A DNA stretch of 64,000 nt from Oryzias latipes (taxonomy: Eukaryota > Chordata > Actinopteri > Beloniformes > Adrianichthyidae), in the NCBI RefSeq assembly GCF_002234675.1, contig NC_019859.2, positions 3,751,240 through 3,815,239 on the forward strand. Reading direction: 5' to 3'. Both the position numbers and the translations under genes were made by a program. The notes under the pieces were generated by a model, which was given only the letters and a program-made list of their open reading frames with translations, was not told the DNA's origin and made no database searches. Positions 11,136 through 23,248 of this stretch are shown one piece after another (the first letter of the stretch is position 1; each line of letters begins with the position of its first letter).

Positions 11136-14100
11136 ACAGTCATTTTAATAACCGGCTCCTCTGTGAGTTTGCCTTTAAGTCCTCCCCAATTTTGGTTGAG
11201 TCCCTCTGACGTTTTGGCCTCGGTGAAATGTAAAGCAGAGCTGCAGTGAGGACGTGTTAAGGGTTGGCGGGCTACGTCCCAACAACACCTGTGACAGTAA
11301 ATGGACTGTCTCGGAGTCAGGAGGATAGCAAGCAGACATGCTCAGTTGGCAGCAGATTATTGATAAGCTGTTGGAAAAGGGTTTATCCCTCCAGCAAAAC
11401 ACCCCTTCCATATGTCCATGGAACATCCCCTCCTAGCAGCCGACGTAGCCATGACGACGTAGCAGCACACTTCGTCAAGTGTTTGGATTAGGGTGTTGGA
11501 GAGACAGAAGACCTGACCATTGCCAGCAGCTCCTCCTCACACAGCTGCTCTAAAATTAAGAAAGCCCTGGAAGATGAGAATATTTTACATCATTTTAGTT
11601 GGTAAACAAGTGTGTAAAAACTTTTCAAATATTCATCTGGTCTCACTTCAGAATTGAACTTTCAATCTTTGTTATAGAAAAAAAAAAAAAAACACAAGGA
11701 AACATCCAAGTTTTTCAACCTTTGTTTTCCTTTGGTGGAGATGAAACACAATGTCTTTTCTCACTTGAAGTTCATAAAAAGTTTGTTTAACCCCCTACTC
11801 AAATGAACCACTAAATAATTAAGATTTAAAAAGTCAAAATAAAAATCAATTTTGTTGACTAAGTTGAGGAGAAAAATGCGAATGAGAGTTCACGGCTGAT
11901 TGAGATGAGAGGCATGGTCAGTCAAGCTTCTCTTGGGTTGTGAGTGTGTGTTTTGCACAGCAGCAGTCTGCATTAAACACCCCCCTCCCTCTCTGTCAGA
12001 CAAGCTCTCCCTCCTCCGGGAGGGAGGATAAAAATAGCATAGCTGCTACAAGTTGTTATTAGGCTGATGATGATGCAACATCCTTTGCATCATCTCTCCA
12101 GCCGTCGTCACAAAAATGCAGGTTTCCCTGAAAACCACGCCCCTCACATTAACCTCCTCTTTATTTTTTGTTCTCATTTGCTCTGTTGCCCATGGCAACT
12201 GTCCATCAAGCTGCTTCTGGTTTCCACGGCAAGAACACAACAGAACAGGAAAAAGCTAAAAAAAAATCTCAGCCTTGTGTAGATCTGTCTCTGTGAAGAG
12301 ACATATTTTTCATGTTGAGGGTTCACAAAACATGTTTTTCTGAGGACAGGAGTGGCTGATTTCACACAGGATCTATGAACATCCAATGCTTTGAAATCAG
12401 GATCTGAGCTCCAGGAACAGACTGATCTTCTGTGATGAGTTCCCCACATTACACAGAGGGGCTGCAGAGGAAAATACGTAAACAAGGGGCCCAAAAAGAA
12501 CGCGAATCCCTAAATTCACAATAAGATTTATGAAGAAATTACAATAGGCTACATCAACACATCAGGGCTAACGTCTGTAGAAATAAAATAGAAAACAGAA
12601 AAGTCCTACATTTCGAAGAAGACGAAACAAGCAGCGTTGCTCCAAACTCAACTTCTTCATGAGAAGTCATTTTATGTCATTTGATTGTTAAACTTAAATC
12701 TTCCAGAAACCTTGTATCTGTTCCCTTTCATGTCTTATCTCCTCAAATTGTACTTCTCTTGCTGCCACGCTCACAATACTTTCTGTCTCCCACACTGAGA
12801 CGTACCTGAGCTCTGTTTTCTCCTCAGCAACAGGATCCCTCTGAGAGATGCAGAGCCATCGCTTCACATGGTGTCAGGTCTCCGCCATATTGGATGCGAA
12901 TGGGAACGGCCGTGTTGGTTTACGCTCCTTCCCTCAATAGCCCCGTTACAATGGAAGTGGGGCAGGGCAGGATGCCAAGGCTGCTCTGGATACATGGAGG
13001 GAAGACAGGCAGAGCATTGAAGTGGACCGCGGTCCTACAGAAACAGGCTTGACAGTCTCATGTTCGGCGTCCGGAGACACGGCTCCAGCTCCGTAACACT
13101 ATCTAGGAGCCTTTGTGGAACCTGCAGCGTCTTTTTTCTCCAGGACAAACTGCAGCAAAGCAGAGCTGCAAGTCCAACTGGAGCAAAGTGGGTTTACTGT
13201 CATGAGAGATCCGCAGAACCCGAGCCTGACGATTCAGCTCAAACGTGCTCGAGATTTTCACAAAGATGTTCAGAAATGAAAGAGGAACCACGTGACGAGA
13301 CAGGTTCCACCAGGTCAGCTGCAAACATACAAAAAAAGATTTTCAAAAGACACACACAAGATTCATCACAAAAAAATAAATATATTTTTGAAAAGAAATC
13401 TGAACCAAATGTTTGCACAGTTTTTTAATTTTTTTCATCTAAACCACAATAAATGATCTTCTATTACTTTTTAATGAAAAATAACTGTAATATTACTAAT
13501 TTTAACAATTTTACTTAAATAAATCTAAAAAAGACACATCAAAACTTTCTATTTTGTCTCCATTAGCATTACGCTCTGTAAAGGGATTTGTTATTATTTC
13601 TCTCAAAAGAACCAGAAGTGTCATTATTCTTTAAAAGAGTATTGAAGAAAAAAAACAGCAGATAAATGAGTGGAGAGGCCTGATTACGCCTGACTGAAAG
13701 GATTGTGAGCCCATCAACTTAGACGTAACACACCTGCCGCTCTGTCTCAGGTACCTGCTTCTATAAATGTCTCACCTGTTTCTGCCTGGTGGGGTGACAT
13801 CACAATATTTATATAGGTCTGTTTTAAATAAGAAAATAAAAAGCAAAGGCTTTTTAATTTAAAAAAAAACACTTTAACAAGTGAGAAAAGACTTTAGATG
13901 CTGCAGAACATTGCCGTCCTGAGTACTTGTTTTTTTTTTTTAGCATTGCTGCTCCTAAACAATCACTTCTTGTAATTGCAAAAGGTTTCCACATTAAGTC
14001 ACAGTTTACACTTTAAACTGTATCTTGGAGCAATTACAAACCACATAAAGCTGTTGTTGCTGCACACAACCAAACAAAGGTTTGCTGTTTCAAACCCCCC

Positions 14101-14465
14101 GTAACAGAGCAGCGCAAAGCGACTGTACTAAAGTGGCCAGTTGTTTTAGCATAAAACGGGTTTTATTTTCATTTGCCATGATTTTCCTACTATTGAGCAC
14201 CGTTCACACAACCTCTCTCCACTCAAAGGGTTTTAAAGCATCACCTCAACTGGTTCAAACATCACCAAAAAAAAAAAAATGCTGTTTTTGAACATTGTCT
14301 AAACAACCAGCGAAGAGGAAAAACACCCCTATCAATCAAAATGGTTTGAGTTAATTATCCAACATGCCTGCCAAAAAGCTTAAAAAAACATTTGCCAACA
14401 CCATGACCTGAGCAAAAGGTAAATAAGCAGAAATAAATCAATATTCTATCAACAGCTTAACATAA
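11136..14465. other. 3.3-kb intergenic stretch without recognised gene
   Basis: Open frames of up to 122 codons (13060-13428, 12174-12494) show no domains and lie in mixed-composition DNA. A poly-A run is present at about 11680. The GC-richer part at 12830-13330 might be regulatory, but nothing specific supports that. Confidence 0.4.
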
Positions 14466-15272
14466 AGGCCAGTACACACTTGGACGAATTTCGCCCGCGA
14501 TATTCGCCGACGTTTAACGCCTCGTGACTAAACAAAGGGCACCAATGTGAGTGTACACACCGACGCGAAAAACGCCTCGGGTTCGTTTTTTTGGTTTGAT
14601 GCGCCGCGTCAAAAACTATACAACCAATGAGAATGGCGCTTTTGCACACGTGTCTGGAGCTTCTGAAGTTACAGTAAAACACAACTTGGGGGCACTCAAA
14701 CACAAAACTGTCTTGCTGAGCACACATACGTCACGGCGAAGAAGATATACGCCAAGTAGCGTCTACACTGCCGTGAAAAAATAAGACGAAGAAGATGCAC
14801 TCACTGACGGACATTCTAAAATATCCCCGAAAACGTTCATGATACATTTTCAGCTCTTGTACCAGTCGATAAAACTCCCCATGTTCTTCTCTTCTCGTAA
14901 CTATGGGATGTACCCAAAATCGACGTCTTTTCCGCCGTCTTTCATCATTCATCAGAAAAATAATTTCTTCATCGCTGGAACTGGAGCTAGAGCTACTGCT
15001 GCTTGAAATATTCATGTTTTCTTTGTATGATTCTAACAAGCGCGTAAATACTTGCTCTCTTCTTCTGAGTGAAAAGCGACTTTAAGAAGCGTAAAGTTGC
15101 GCAGCGCCACCTTGTGTACAGGAGTATTTCTGTTTACATTAAGCGCCATCTAACGTCAGGGAATGAATTTGCATGTTCGCTCGGCTCATCGTCAGCGAAA
15201 ATCGTTTGGGTGTGAACACAAAAAACGGGGCAAAAAACGCTGGCGAATATTCGTCCTGGTGTGTACGGGCCT
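14466..15272 (-). mobile_element. PIF/Harbinger element carrying a 5' transposase fragment (807 bp)
   Basis: The inverted termini AGGCCAGTACACAC and GTGTGTACGGGCCT are flanked by identical TAA triplets (14463-14465 and 15273-15275), the 3-bp TWA duplication typical of PIF/Harbinger. On the minus strand it holds a leader, an ATG at 15012 and the first part of a transposase-like ORF. After that the element goes straight to its other terminus, so the catalytic region is deleted and it cannot move by itself. A shorter relative in the opposite orientation lies at 51601-52268. Confidence 0.85.
14731..15012 (-). pseudogene. Truncated Harbinger-type transposase N-terminus
   Basis: The frame from ATG 15012 encodes MNISSSSSSSSSSS, then acidic DEE, an arginine/lysine-rich stretch, and RFWVHPIVTRREEHGEF with YRLVQELKMYHERFRGYFRM. 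The 'FWVHP...R..GEF..L...L..D..RF..YFRM' pattern is characteristic of the N-terminal region of PIF/Harbinger (HARBI1-like) transposases. The family continues for about 300 further residues containing the DDE catalytic core, which is absent. After FRMSV the frame runs into unrelated terminal sequence. It is dead as a transposase. Confidence 0.7.
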
Positions 15273-16565
15273 TAAGTGAAAACAAAAGTATTTAATGTGA
15301 GCACCCCCCCCCCCCCCCGCCCCTTCCACTCTATCTCCATAGCAACCATTTTATTTTTTGGGCGCCTGGGAATGACAAAGAGGTCTATGTAATTATTTCG
15401 AAGAATCAGAACAAGTACATTTGTTTTGTTTTTTGTTTATTTGAAAAATAATTTTATTCTGTAAAGCACTCTGGGCTGCATATGTACAGTATGAAAAGTG
15501 TTTTATAAATAAAGTTTTGGTTGACGATTGGATTTGTTTTTGGTCTTAACTGAGGAAGTGAAGCGGTTGTTCATTTTTAGCTTCAGAAACATTTCACCTC
15601 TGAACCAAACACACAATACTGCAAAAACATGAACTACCTGAACTTTATTTTGTAGATTCCTGTTTGGACCCAAACAATAAGCTTGAGATCCTTGATGTGA
15701 AAATGAATTATTTGTCTTGAAACAAAAAAGTGAGTGTAAAAATAATATAGATTATAAATAGATCAGAAGTCACCTGGAAAGAAAAGGAAAAAAAACGACC
15801 TCAGATCTCCAAAGTTTGTTGTGAATTTCCTGCCATTGCCACCATGCGACCATCCGCTGAACCATACCTTCATCTGTGAGTCACAGGTTTGTGTGTGTAA
15901 ACAGCAGAGGACAATTACAGGAAACGGTAGCAGAAGAATCGTCATCACTTCTCCCTTGTTTTCCCTTTCCTGAGCTGAAGTTTGTTTGAGCTCAAACACT
16001 CTGTGTCTACGCGAGGCTGTGTGGGACATAATACCTACTTTATTGCCCAGACTCTGCGGTGTTCAGCAGAAACCATGTCACTTTGCTGAGAGAACTAGTT
16101 TATCTTTCGGAAACAAAACTTTCTAAACACAGAACTCAAAATTTTGGTCATCCAGGTTGAGGATTAGTTTAAAAAAAATTCCTACACACGCCACCAGGTT
16201 AGGTATGCATTCAAAGTTTAATTGACCTTTGACATCTGTCTTGAATCGCCTTTACTACCTTCTGCAAACAGAAACTCCTCCTGGGGATTTCAATCTATCG
16301 TCCCCTGACTACTTGAACCTCATTGGTAAGCTACTTGGGAAAAAATGTTAGAAATAAAGTTTATAGATTCTGCATGGCGAACTCTCAAAAGTTCTTCCTG
16401 TTTCTTTCACACTTGTAAAAATGTTAAACATGAATCATTAGCTCAAGCTGAGTGAAACGCTTTAACATACAATATGACTGTATTAGGAATGTGGCAGTGG
16501 TTAGCAAAAAACCTTAGTTGCCAAGGAAATCCCAAAAAAAAACACGTTCAAACCTCCTTATTTAA
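15273..16565. other. Intergenic with poly-C run and a LINE 3'-tail fragment
   Basis: A C-tract interrupted once lies at about 15304-15320. At about 15455-15525 the text 'tgtaaagcactctgggctg' and 'gtgttttataaataaagttt' resembles the 3' end of fish L2/Rex-type LINEs. Otherwise no gene is seen. Confidence 0.45.
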
Positions 16566-16774
16566 CCCTTGTGCTATCTTAGATGACCCCACCCTGACAT
16601 TGACGTGTTCTCCCTACCATGACAAAGGTGGATAAAGGTGGAAAGATTTCATGTAATCCATGGACACCAGTGAAGATCACAAATCATTGAAGAAAAAAGG
16701 TTCAGAGCACTGTCTAGTGGGTCTAGATGACCCAACTCCCAATGGTCTAGTGTGTGCCTAGGATAGCACAAGGG
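16566..16774 (+). mobile_element. piggyBac-like MITE, copy B (209 bp)
   Basis: The ends are CCCTTGTGCTATC and GATAGCACAAGGG. The left flank is TTAA (16562-16565); the right is TTAC, a single decay from TTAA. An internal partial duplication ('gacaaaggtggataaaggtg') makes it longer than copy A. Confidence 0.8.
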
Positions 16775-17140
16775 TTACCAGACAGTGATCATATGAATGG
16801 GAATAGAAATTGGCTCTTGATGCTAAAGTGAGGACATCCTCATCATAGACGGCATCGCCATGGATCCCCCAGATCAAAGTAAGCATCAATATCCTGTCAC
16901 AGAAAAATCGTCACAAATCTGGAGGATCCCCATGAGGAAAACATTGGAGAAACAACTCCAACGTCCCGTTTTTGTTTAAGACAAATAATTCATCTTTACA
17001 AGGAGGACATCACTGCTTATTGCCAAAATGTTTTAGTATTTAGAAGAGAAAACAAAAAACCTCCACTAAAATACTAATAAGAAAGTAAAAGCAAGGATTA
17101 AAAGCGGATAAAAGCAACAATATTGAAAAATTTCTAAGAA
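16775..17140. other. Short intergenic gap
   Basis: Nothing recognised between the MITE and the next family T copy. Confidence 0.4.
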
Positions 17141-17545
17141 TTGATGAAAATTGTCTTTTCTGTGTTTTTAAAATGTTATTGTGGCATTTTTCTGATAACA
17201 GAGGACATATATGAAGAAAATTAAGCCTTAAACTCCATTTTTGAGAATGTAAGTACTTAAATTTGTTGTAAATCAGGAGCAAATGAAAAAAAAATGCTGT
17301 TTGAAAAGGAACTTATTTCTGACGCTGGGTGGACCCCAAGCTCCCTGTGAAACCTAGCAACTGGAGGAAGGGGGCGGGGGGCGGCCCCCACCTACAATTC
17401 AGAGGTGAGTTCCTAATGAATTCCTGCCGCCCTGCAGAATCTATATCCTAGAAAATGACAGGCTTTTTTTTTTTTTTTGTAATTTTGGCTAAAAACTGCT
17501 TAATCATAATTAAAAGACCATTGGAAATGCTTTGAAAATTGATCA
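17141..17545 (-). mobile_element. Family T element, copy 5, internally deleted
   Basis: Recognised from 'gtggcatttttctgataac', 'aatcaggagcaaatgaaa', 'gaattcctgccgccctgcag' and 'ttaatcataattaaaagacc'. The segment with the coding remnant is missing: the sequence jumps from the 'caagctccctg' region to a GC-rich patch and the right half. Boundaries are approximate. Confidence 0.55.
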
Positions 17546-18689
17546 AAGTTCAATCAGAGTTATATTTTATTAACACACAGTAAATGATAAAAAATCCTCA
17601 TTCTGCACAAAACATCTGTATTAATACTTTTTTTTTTTACTTTGTTTTACAGTTACATTGCACTGATAACTGTCTGCATTCCTTAAGTTTACTTGATCCC
17701 ACCAGAGGTGTAGATTCAGCAAAAACATGGGGACTCCTTCTTTTTGTTGCTCTAGAACTTCACTTTTCTTTTTCACTTTTTATCACACTTTACTCGTCTT
17801 TTATCTCCACAACTTATGCTCCACATCACCTTTCCACCACCTTCTGCTTACACCATCCAGAAAATGGTTTTGCTTACAGAGTCCCATCTAATAATGAGCC
17901 CAGAATGTCAAGAAATTAGAGGACAGTCAGCAACTGTAGAAAAATTCAAATTAATTTAGCTCTGCTGTCCAACTGAAACAAAATAATCATCTCAATAATG
18001 ACAAAATACAAGTCATTTGTCAGAAATATCATAGCAAAAAAAAGTGAACTGATGTTCTACTGTCTTTAAGACACTGAGAGATGAGAAACACTGAAAGGAC
18101 CTGAAGACAAAGTTTGAAAAACAGTCAGAAAGCTTTTCATGGCCAAAGATAAAATATAAATAGAGGTGAGACTAATAAAATAATGGAATTGCACTAAATA
18201 AAACACAAAAAATTTGAAAACTAAGATTGAGTTTAAGAAAGTTATCTTTAAAAAAGTTTAGTTATTGAATAAAACAACAAAAACCTTAAAAAAGGTCAAT
18301 TTTTTACTTATTTTGGGAACCACTTTTTTTATTTAAAATTTGCTATTTATTTGTAATATTTGTAAATCTAACTCCTTAACACTGGAAAAAAAAGCTCAGA
18401 AAGAACGATGACTCAAGTACACTAATAAAAAAAAAGGAAACAAAAAAAAAACAGTCATTGTTTTCCTTATGGTTGTAGCAGCCACATTGATTCCTTGAAT
18501 CCTACGTCTCATTACTGCAATGTTCTTAGTAGGGAATGTATTTTCCAAGAACATTCCTTCATAAATTTCTGTAGGACATCAAAGAGCAACCAAGACGTTT
18601 GTTCAACTTTGAGCTGAACATCTGTGGTCAATAAACGTCTGGTCTAAACTCTGACATAACTGTCAAACAATCTGTTTGGTGGAGAGAAA
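17546..18689. other. Intergenic AT-rich DNA
   Basis: Several poly-A/T runs. A 111-codon frame (17584-17919) has no recognisable domain. Confidence 0.4.
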
Positions 18690-19230
18690 AGTGTCTTTGT
18701 TGAAAAGCGACGTTCACACCGCCATCGGAAACGCGCGTTCCAGAGGCCACTTCCAATGAAAGGTCTACAGGCTTCCACGTATAAAACTCTTGCATTCGTG
18801 CATCACTACGCAAGTTCTTCAGGCCGTTTCCCGGCTCTACGTCTAAAACACACGGCCTTTGAACGTGCATTGAAAGTTCAATCAGTTGAACTTTGACCCA
18901 TCAGGGACTCACACATGGTAGTGACGTTCGAGCAGCTTCCTTTCATTTCACAATTGCCAACCGTTTGTAAATTGATCATGAAGGAGGAGTTAATCATTTG
19001 CGCTCGGAAGGAACCAAGTCTTTCATAGATCGGAATAGAGCTGTGAAAGAAAATGCCTGGAGCAACAATCACGATATTTAAACCACTTCAACATTTCACA
19101 CCAAGCCTCTTCCAACTGGGACTACATGAACTATCATCTGATAGCGCTAGTCCAGTGTGAACACCACATGTTCAAAGAGCGTTCAAGAACGGCCGATCTT
19201 GAATGAGCGTCACATGGCCGGCGTGAATTT
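18690..19230 (+). repeat. Interspersed repeat family X, copy 1
   Basis: It shares an ordered series of phrases with 29255-29870 and 37140-37600: 'caatgaaaggtctac', 'cttccacgt', 'attgaaagttcaatcagttg', 'gccaaccgtttg', 'gcctggagcaa', 'caccaagcctctt' and 'gtgtgaacac'. The three copies are in the same orientation. 'gttcacacc' near the left and 'gtgtgaacac' near the right may be inverted ends, suggesting a DNA element. No transposase is seen. Confidence 0.5.
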
Positions 19231-20454
19231 GGCGTCAGGGTTGGTGACGTTTTCGGTCTCCTCTGCGTGGTGTAGCTTTTTCATGTTCAGCACAAATGAA
19301 TTTCTCTTCTTCTTGCAGTGTATAAAATCTTCAGAAGGGCATTGTTGGTCCTTCAGATGCAAGTGGACAGCTGAGTCATAATCAAAGGGAATAGCTCTTT
19401 GTTTGCTTCACTGTATTTGTTTGATGAGGTGGTTTTATGATCAGGCATTGTTCTTCCCTTACGTAACCCACTTTCTAATATAAATAAACACATAAATGAA
19501 TAAATAAATCATCTAATAACCTGTTACCAAGGAGAAGAACATGAAGTGATCCTAAGCTCCCATCAGATTATTTTCTGACAATGTTCACTGATAAAATGTA
19601 TCTTTTTTATTATCATTACTAAACCAGGAAGTCTCCTGATATAAGTTTTCTTTTTTTTTTTTAAAGTAGAGCTAAATGTTTGATGACACACGCTTCATTC
19701 ATACTTTCTAAAGGGAATATGAGTCAGTCAGGGCTTCTTCACATCTAACCATAAAACCATGAAATCACATTTCACAGTATCAGTTCATTATAAACTGTAA
19801 TATATAACCTGATGTGAAAGCTTTGGTTTGCTCTCTTCAGTCGTTGCCTTTCCTAGTAAAAGAGTGTAAATGCAATTGAGCTGCTGTCAGTCAACTCTTG
19901 TGGGAAATTGCTCTTAAAACTTAGCTGTCTGGTACTCGTGTTTACCCATAAGCACTTGCTGTTTCCCCCTAATGTCATTCAGTGGAAAGGAGGAAATGGT
20001 AACGCTGACTGAGGTTTCTAAGAAAACAAGCTGCACTAAACAGTTGCACCTTAGGAAATGTTGCCAAAGCTTTTTTCATTACTTAAAACTTTGTCTGAAA
20101 ATAAAATGTACCTCTTACTCTTGCGCAGTAGGAAGTATTTGTTGACTTTATATTTTTGTTTTATTTGCCTTTAAGTTTTTTTAGTGGTACATACATACAT
20201 TTTTTTAGTAAGTTTATTTATTTAAGTATATTATTTAAGTTTTTTTTTTTTATATAATAACATCTGGATTTACCTTCAGTAACTCTGTACAAGAGAAATA
20301 GGCAGTGTTCCTCATGGATCAAATTTGGATCAAACCTTAGTTTTCCTATTCTCCTCGCTTTAGAAAAAACACTTATTCTTATATATTCCTATTTTTTTCT
20401 GCTTTTAGAGCATTAGTTGTTCTACTTTAAAATGAAGTTGATAATTTTAGATTC
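19231..20454. other. Intergenic AT-rich DNA
   Basis: No gene or recognised repeat apart from T-runs. Confidence 0.4.
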
Positions 20455-20650
20455 AGGTCACATATTATTATCAAAAATGCAAGTTTTTCCTCTGTAGACG
20501 ACATTTCTAAAGCTGAATATCTCCACTGCATTCTCCTGAATTTACTCCTTTAGGTATCTACGGTAGACAATTTGGACTTTTAAAAGATATCATATGTGAA
20601 GGGGTGTGGCTCTGAGAATTGTACTTTTTGATGACAATTTTTGGTGCAAA
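20455..20650 (+). repeat. Repeat family W, copy 1
   Basis: Similar to 26690-26900. Shared phrases include 'tctgtagacgacatttcta' against 'tctgcagtagaagaaatttc', and 'gaaggggtgtggctctgaga' against 'gaaggggcaaggcctctggg'. The class is unknown. Confidence 0.35.
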
Positions 20651-20709
20651 ATGATGAAGCGGTGCAAATCTGGCAAATCCTGCTCCATGCGGGAATTTAA
20701 GAGGACGCC

Positions 20710-20945
20710 ATCCATATGTCCCTACCAAATCAGAGGCCCTTGATCAAAATGCAACAGGTTTAACTTTCAACACAAATTCAGTGGCTTTGTGTTTTTGTAT
20801 GAAGAACCTGAAAATGGAACTTGTGTAGCAATGCCTGAAAGCGACCTTTTTTTTTAACGTGGAAGCTTGAAAAGCGCATTTACATAGACTTTTCATTGGA
20901 AATGGCCACTTGGACATTGAGCATAAACAAGCTCTTTTTTTTCTT
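20710..20945 (-). repeat. Repeat family X, partial inverted copy
   Basis: Read on the minus strand it carries 'aagtggccatttccaatgaa', 'aagtctatgtaaatgc' and 'gcttccacgtt', matching the start of copies at 18690 and 29255. The rest of the family is absent. Confidence 0.4.
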
Positions 20946-21469
20946 GAGAAATTAATATTTTAACTGATTAAAACAGAGCAGAGAAACTACTAACTATTAG
21001 ACACAGATGACTTCATGCAACTGAACTTAATAGATATAACAACAGTAGTTTCACTCCAGCTCGAAAGTTTTGTGTAGCTTCATCACATGCAAGAGAGGCT
21101 CAGGTTTTTCCACATATCTGTGCTGTGGTCCTGAAGGGCCAGGAAGTGCTACAGCAGGTGTGTTTGCAAGCCGTGCACTGCACATTCTTGCAAGAGCCGT
21201 TTCAGAGAGTGTGGTAATTTCGTTTCTCTGTTGAGTCAGCAGTCAGATGGTGGATTGTACCTCGTCACCTCGGTGACACATCATTGCATCAGAGGTTGCA
21301 TAACACAATCACCACTCCAGCTTCTTCGCAAAGAGGTGTCACTGTGGCTTTGTTATTTGCACAGCTGTGATGAAAGAAAACTCTGTGTGTGTGTGTGTTT
21401 ATATTGTTGAAATTATAAAACCCTCGCTCTTCTCTGTCTGGGTGTCTCTACCAGGATGCATACCTTTAG
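20946..21469. other. Intergenic, nothing recognised
   Basis: A short (TG)n tract lies near 21385. No gene is seen. Confidence 0.4.
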
Positions 21470-21960
21470 CAAAAGTCTATTTAGGTGTACTACAAGTATA
21501 CCTAGACTAAATCAGGGTTCAATTCTCAGGGGATGCAATGAGCTTAATCCAGTGTTGTGTCCTTGGACAATAACTTTCATGGTACGGCTAAAGTAGTCCG
21601 TGTCGCCAGCCCGGATAAAAATACAGGGTTGTATCAGGAAGGGCATCCAGCATAAAAAATCTCTACCAAACCACCTGTAAGAATCAGTGGAAGCTGATTT
21701 GCTGTGGCGACCCCTAAAAGTATATGCCGAAAGGTGACCAACAAAAAGTATACATAGTCTATACTGACAATGAGACAGAATGCTTGAAGTCTACTTTTTA
21801 CTTAATATATATATATATTGTAAACCTAAAATGTTGCAATGTCGTCTGAAGAAGTACATAGTTAGTATACTTCCTACACTACAGGTACATGATCTATAGT
21901 ATACTTTCTATGGTTACACTCAAATATACTTGATAAAATTAACTTCAAGTGTATGACTTG
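21470..21960. repeat. Repeat rich in 'agtatac' motifs, hosting a SINE
   Basis: Motifs such as 'gtatac', 'agtatac' and 'tatact' recur at both sides of the SINE at 21512-21743, which appears to sit inside an older element. An (AT)n run lies at about 21808-21820. The boundaries are not defined. Confidence 0.35.
21512..21743 (+). mobile_element. SINE-like element with RTE-LINE head and tail
   Basis: It starts with a tRNA-like B-box phrase 'gggttcaattctc' and 'gtgttgtgtccttgga'. Next comes 'agcccggataaa' and 'tcaggaagggcatccagc', matching the 5' leader of the LINE at 35000-35080 read on the minus strand. It ends 'gctgtggcgacccct' and 'gccgaaagg', matching the LINE 3' end near 31985-32025. The whole coding body is missing. 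It is best read as a short element that uses the ends of the RTE-like LINE for retrotransposition. Confidence 0.65.
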
Positions 21961-22027
21961 ACTTGAAGTTGTTTGTGTGGGAGAACACATTAAAGGAGCA
22001 GTAACAAGTCAGTGTTCGGTCATTCTA

Positions 22028-22443
22028 CAGTATTCTCTCCCTATTCGCTGGGGTTAGGGACCAAAGACACCCGCGAATCCGCAGAATCCGCGAATATTGC
22101 GAAATATCCTCAACCTCAAGAATCTCCATCACTGATCCTTACTTAAGAATGACACTACTGACACATTTCTGAAGCGCTGTGAAACATTTCTTTAAGAACA
22201 TTGGAATATTGCTCAACATAAACAGTTGTTTTTTATTTTATTCAGAGTGATCGACCATACTGTAGCGTACTTTAACAACCCACATTAGGAGTGTCACTCT
22301 GTGTCTGTATTTCTCCGTCATCAGTTAAGTGCAAGAGGTCCTGTAGTGCAATTTGGTCAGAGGAGGAGTCATGTGACTGGAAAAAAAATCTGCAAATACG
22401 TGAAACCGTGAATAGTGAAATGAGAATGACCGGGAGAACACTG
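22028..22443 (+). mobile_element. mariner/pogo-like MITE (416 bp)
   Basis: The ends CAGTATTCTCTCCC and GGGAGAACACTG form imperfect inverted repeats flanked by TA (22026-22027 and 22444-22445). The internal 'ccgcgaatccgcagaatccg' and 'ccgtgaatagtgaaatgag' segments recall a known Tc1/mariner (pogo/Tigger-like) MITE. No transposase is present. Confidence 0.7.
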
Positions 22444-22445
22444 TA

Positions 22446-23110
22446 TCTTTATACTCGGGCACCAGATTGTTTCAGTAGCAAACTGCTGCTCTAAGGACGG
22501 CAGACAGTCCTTCAGCTACTCAACACACAGCCGTTTATGAAAGGCCACATTAGGAGAAAGCTGAGTCAAATTTTGACCTAGTTGAAGACATGAAGACATA
22601 GCAGTCAGTCTGCTGCACGAATGCATGACACAGATTTATCTGCATCACCAAGAGCAGCTCACTGTAACCTTTTCCACTGTATGTGCCTGTGTGTTGCTGC
22701 CCGAGATAGAAGAGATAAGACGTTTGATTGAGGTCTGGGTGCTGTGAGTTGTGACATACATGCATGGTTTAAAACCAAAGCTGACACTGAAAGGGTTGGA
22801 GGTTTGCTTTGCACTGCCTTTTGCTGCACTGCAACGCGCACCTCAACCCTCTGGATATTACTCGTCAGTGTGGGGATGGAGGATGAGATCAAAAATTTGC
22901 TGATAACCCCTTTGACTTATACTGCATGACAAGCAGCATTCGAAATTAGCGGTTATCCTGTTGTCCGAGACAACCAGATTTCACGGAGGACAACCCAAAA
23001 TGAACCTGATGGAAGTCCGTGTTACAACCTGGTCTTTTATTCAACGTTTTGGTATTTTTCGACTATTTTTCAAAGTTTTTGGGAAACCGACGTCCGACTT
23101 TTTAAGATAA
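22446..23110. other. Intergenic, nothing recognised
   Basis: Short frames only. The stretch 22940-23030 ('ttgtccgagacaaccagatt') may belong with the coding-like remnant that follows. Confidence 0.35.
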
Positions 23111-23248
23111 AACCAAGTGTACACGAACGATGTCACCGATGTGACCTCCGAACGAACCGAGTACGCCCGAAGACGTGAGCGGCATCAGCCTCAGCAGACT
23201 GAGTCGGACGTTGATGATGATGACATGTCCCTTGAGGAACTTGTCTGA
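23111..23248 (+). pseudogene. C-terminal coding-like remnant, unidentified
   Basis: A frame without ATG encodes 45 residues ending in a TGA stop. It contains TSERTEYARRRERHQPQQTE and then SDVDDDDMSLEELV. The charged arginine-rich to aspartate-rich composition is protein-like, and the codons are GC-richer than the flanks. An in-frame stop precedes it (23108-23110) and no convincing acceptor is visible. A decayed transposon or retrocopy C-terminus is likelier than a live exon. I cannot name the family. Confidence 0.25.

Noticed and set aside
11499..11621. Open stretch reading ETEDLTIASSSSSHSCSKIK as a possible exon
   Set aside because: Poor acceptor, low-complexity serine run and no partner exon.
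14903..15085. Plus-strand frame with a leucine/glutamate run
   Set aside because: Antisense of the serine run in the Harbinger transposase fragment.
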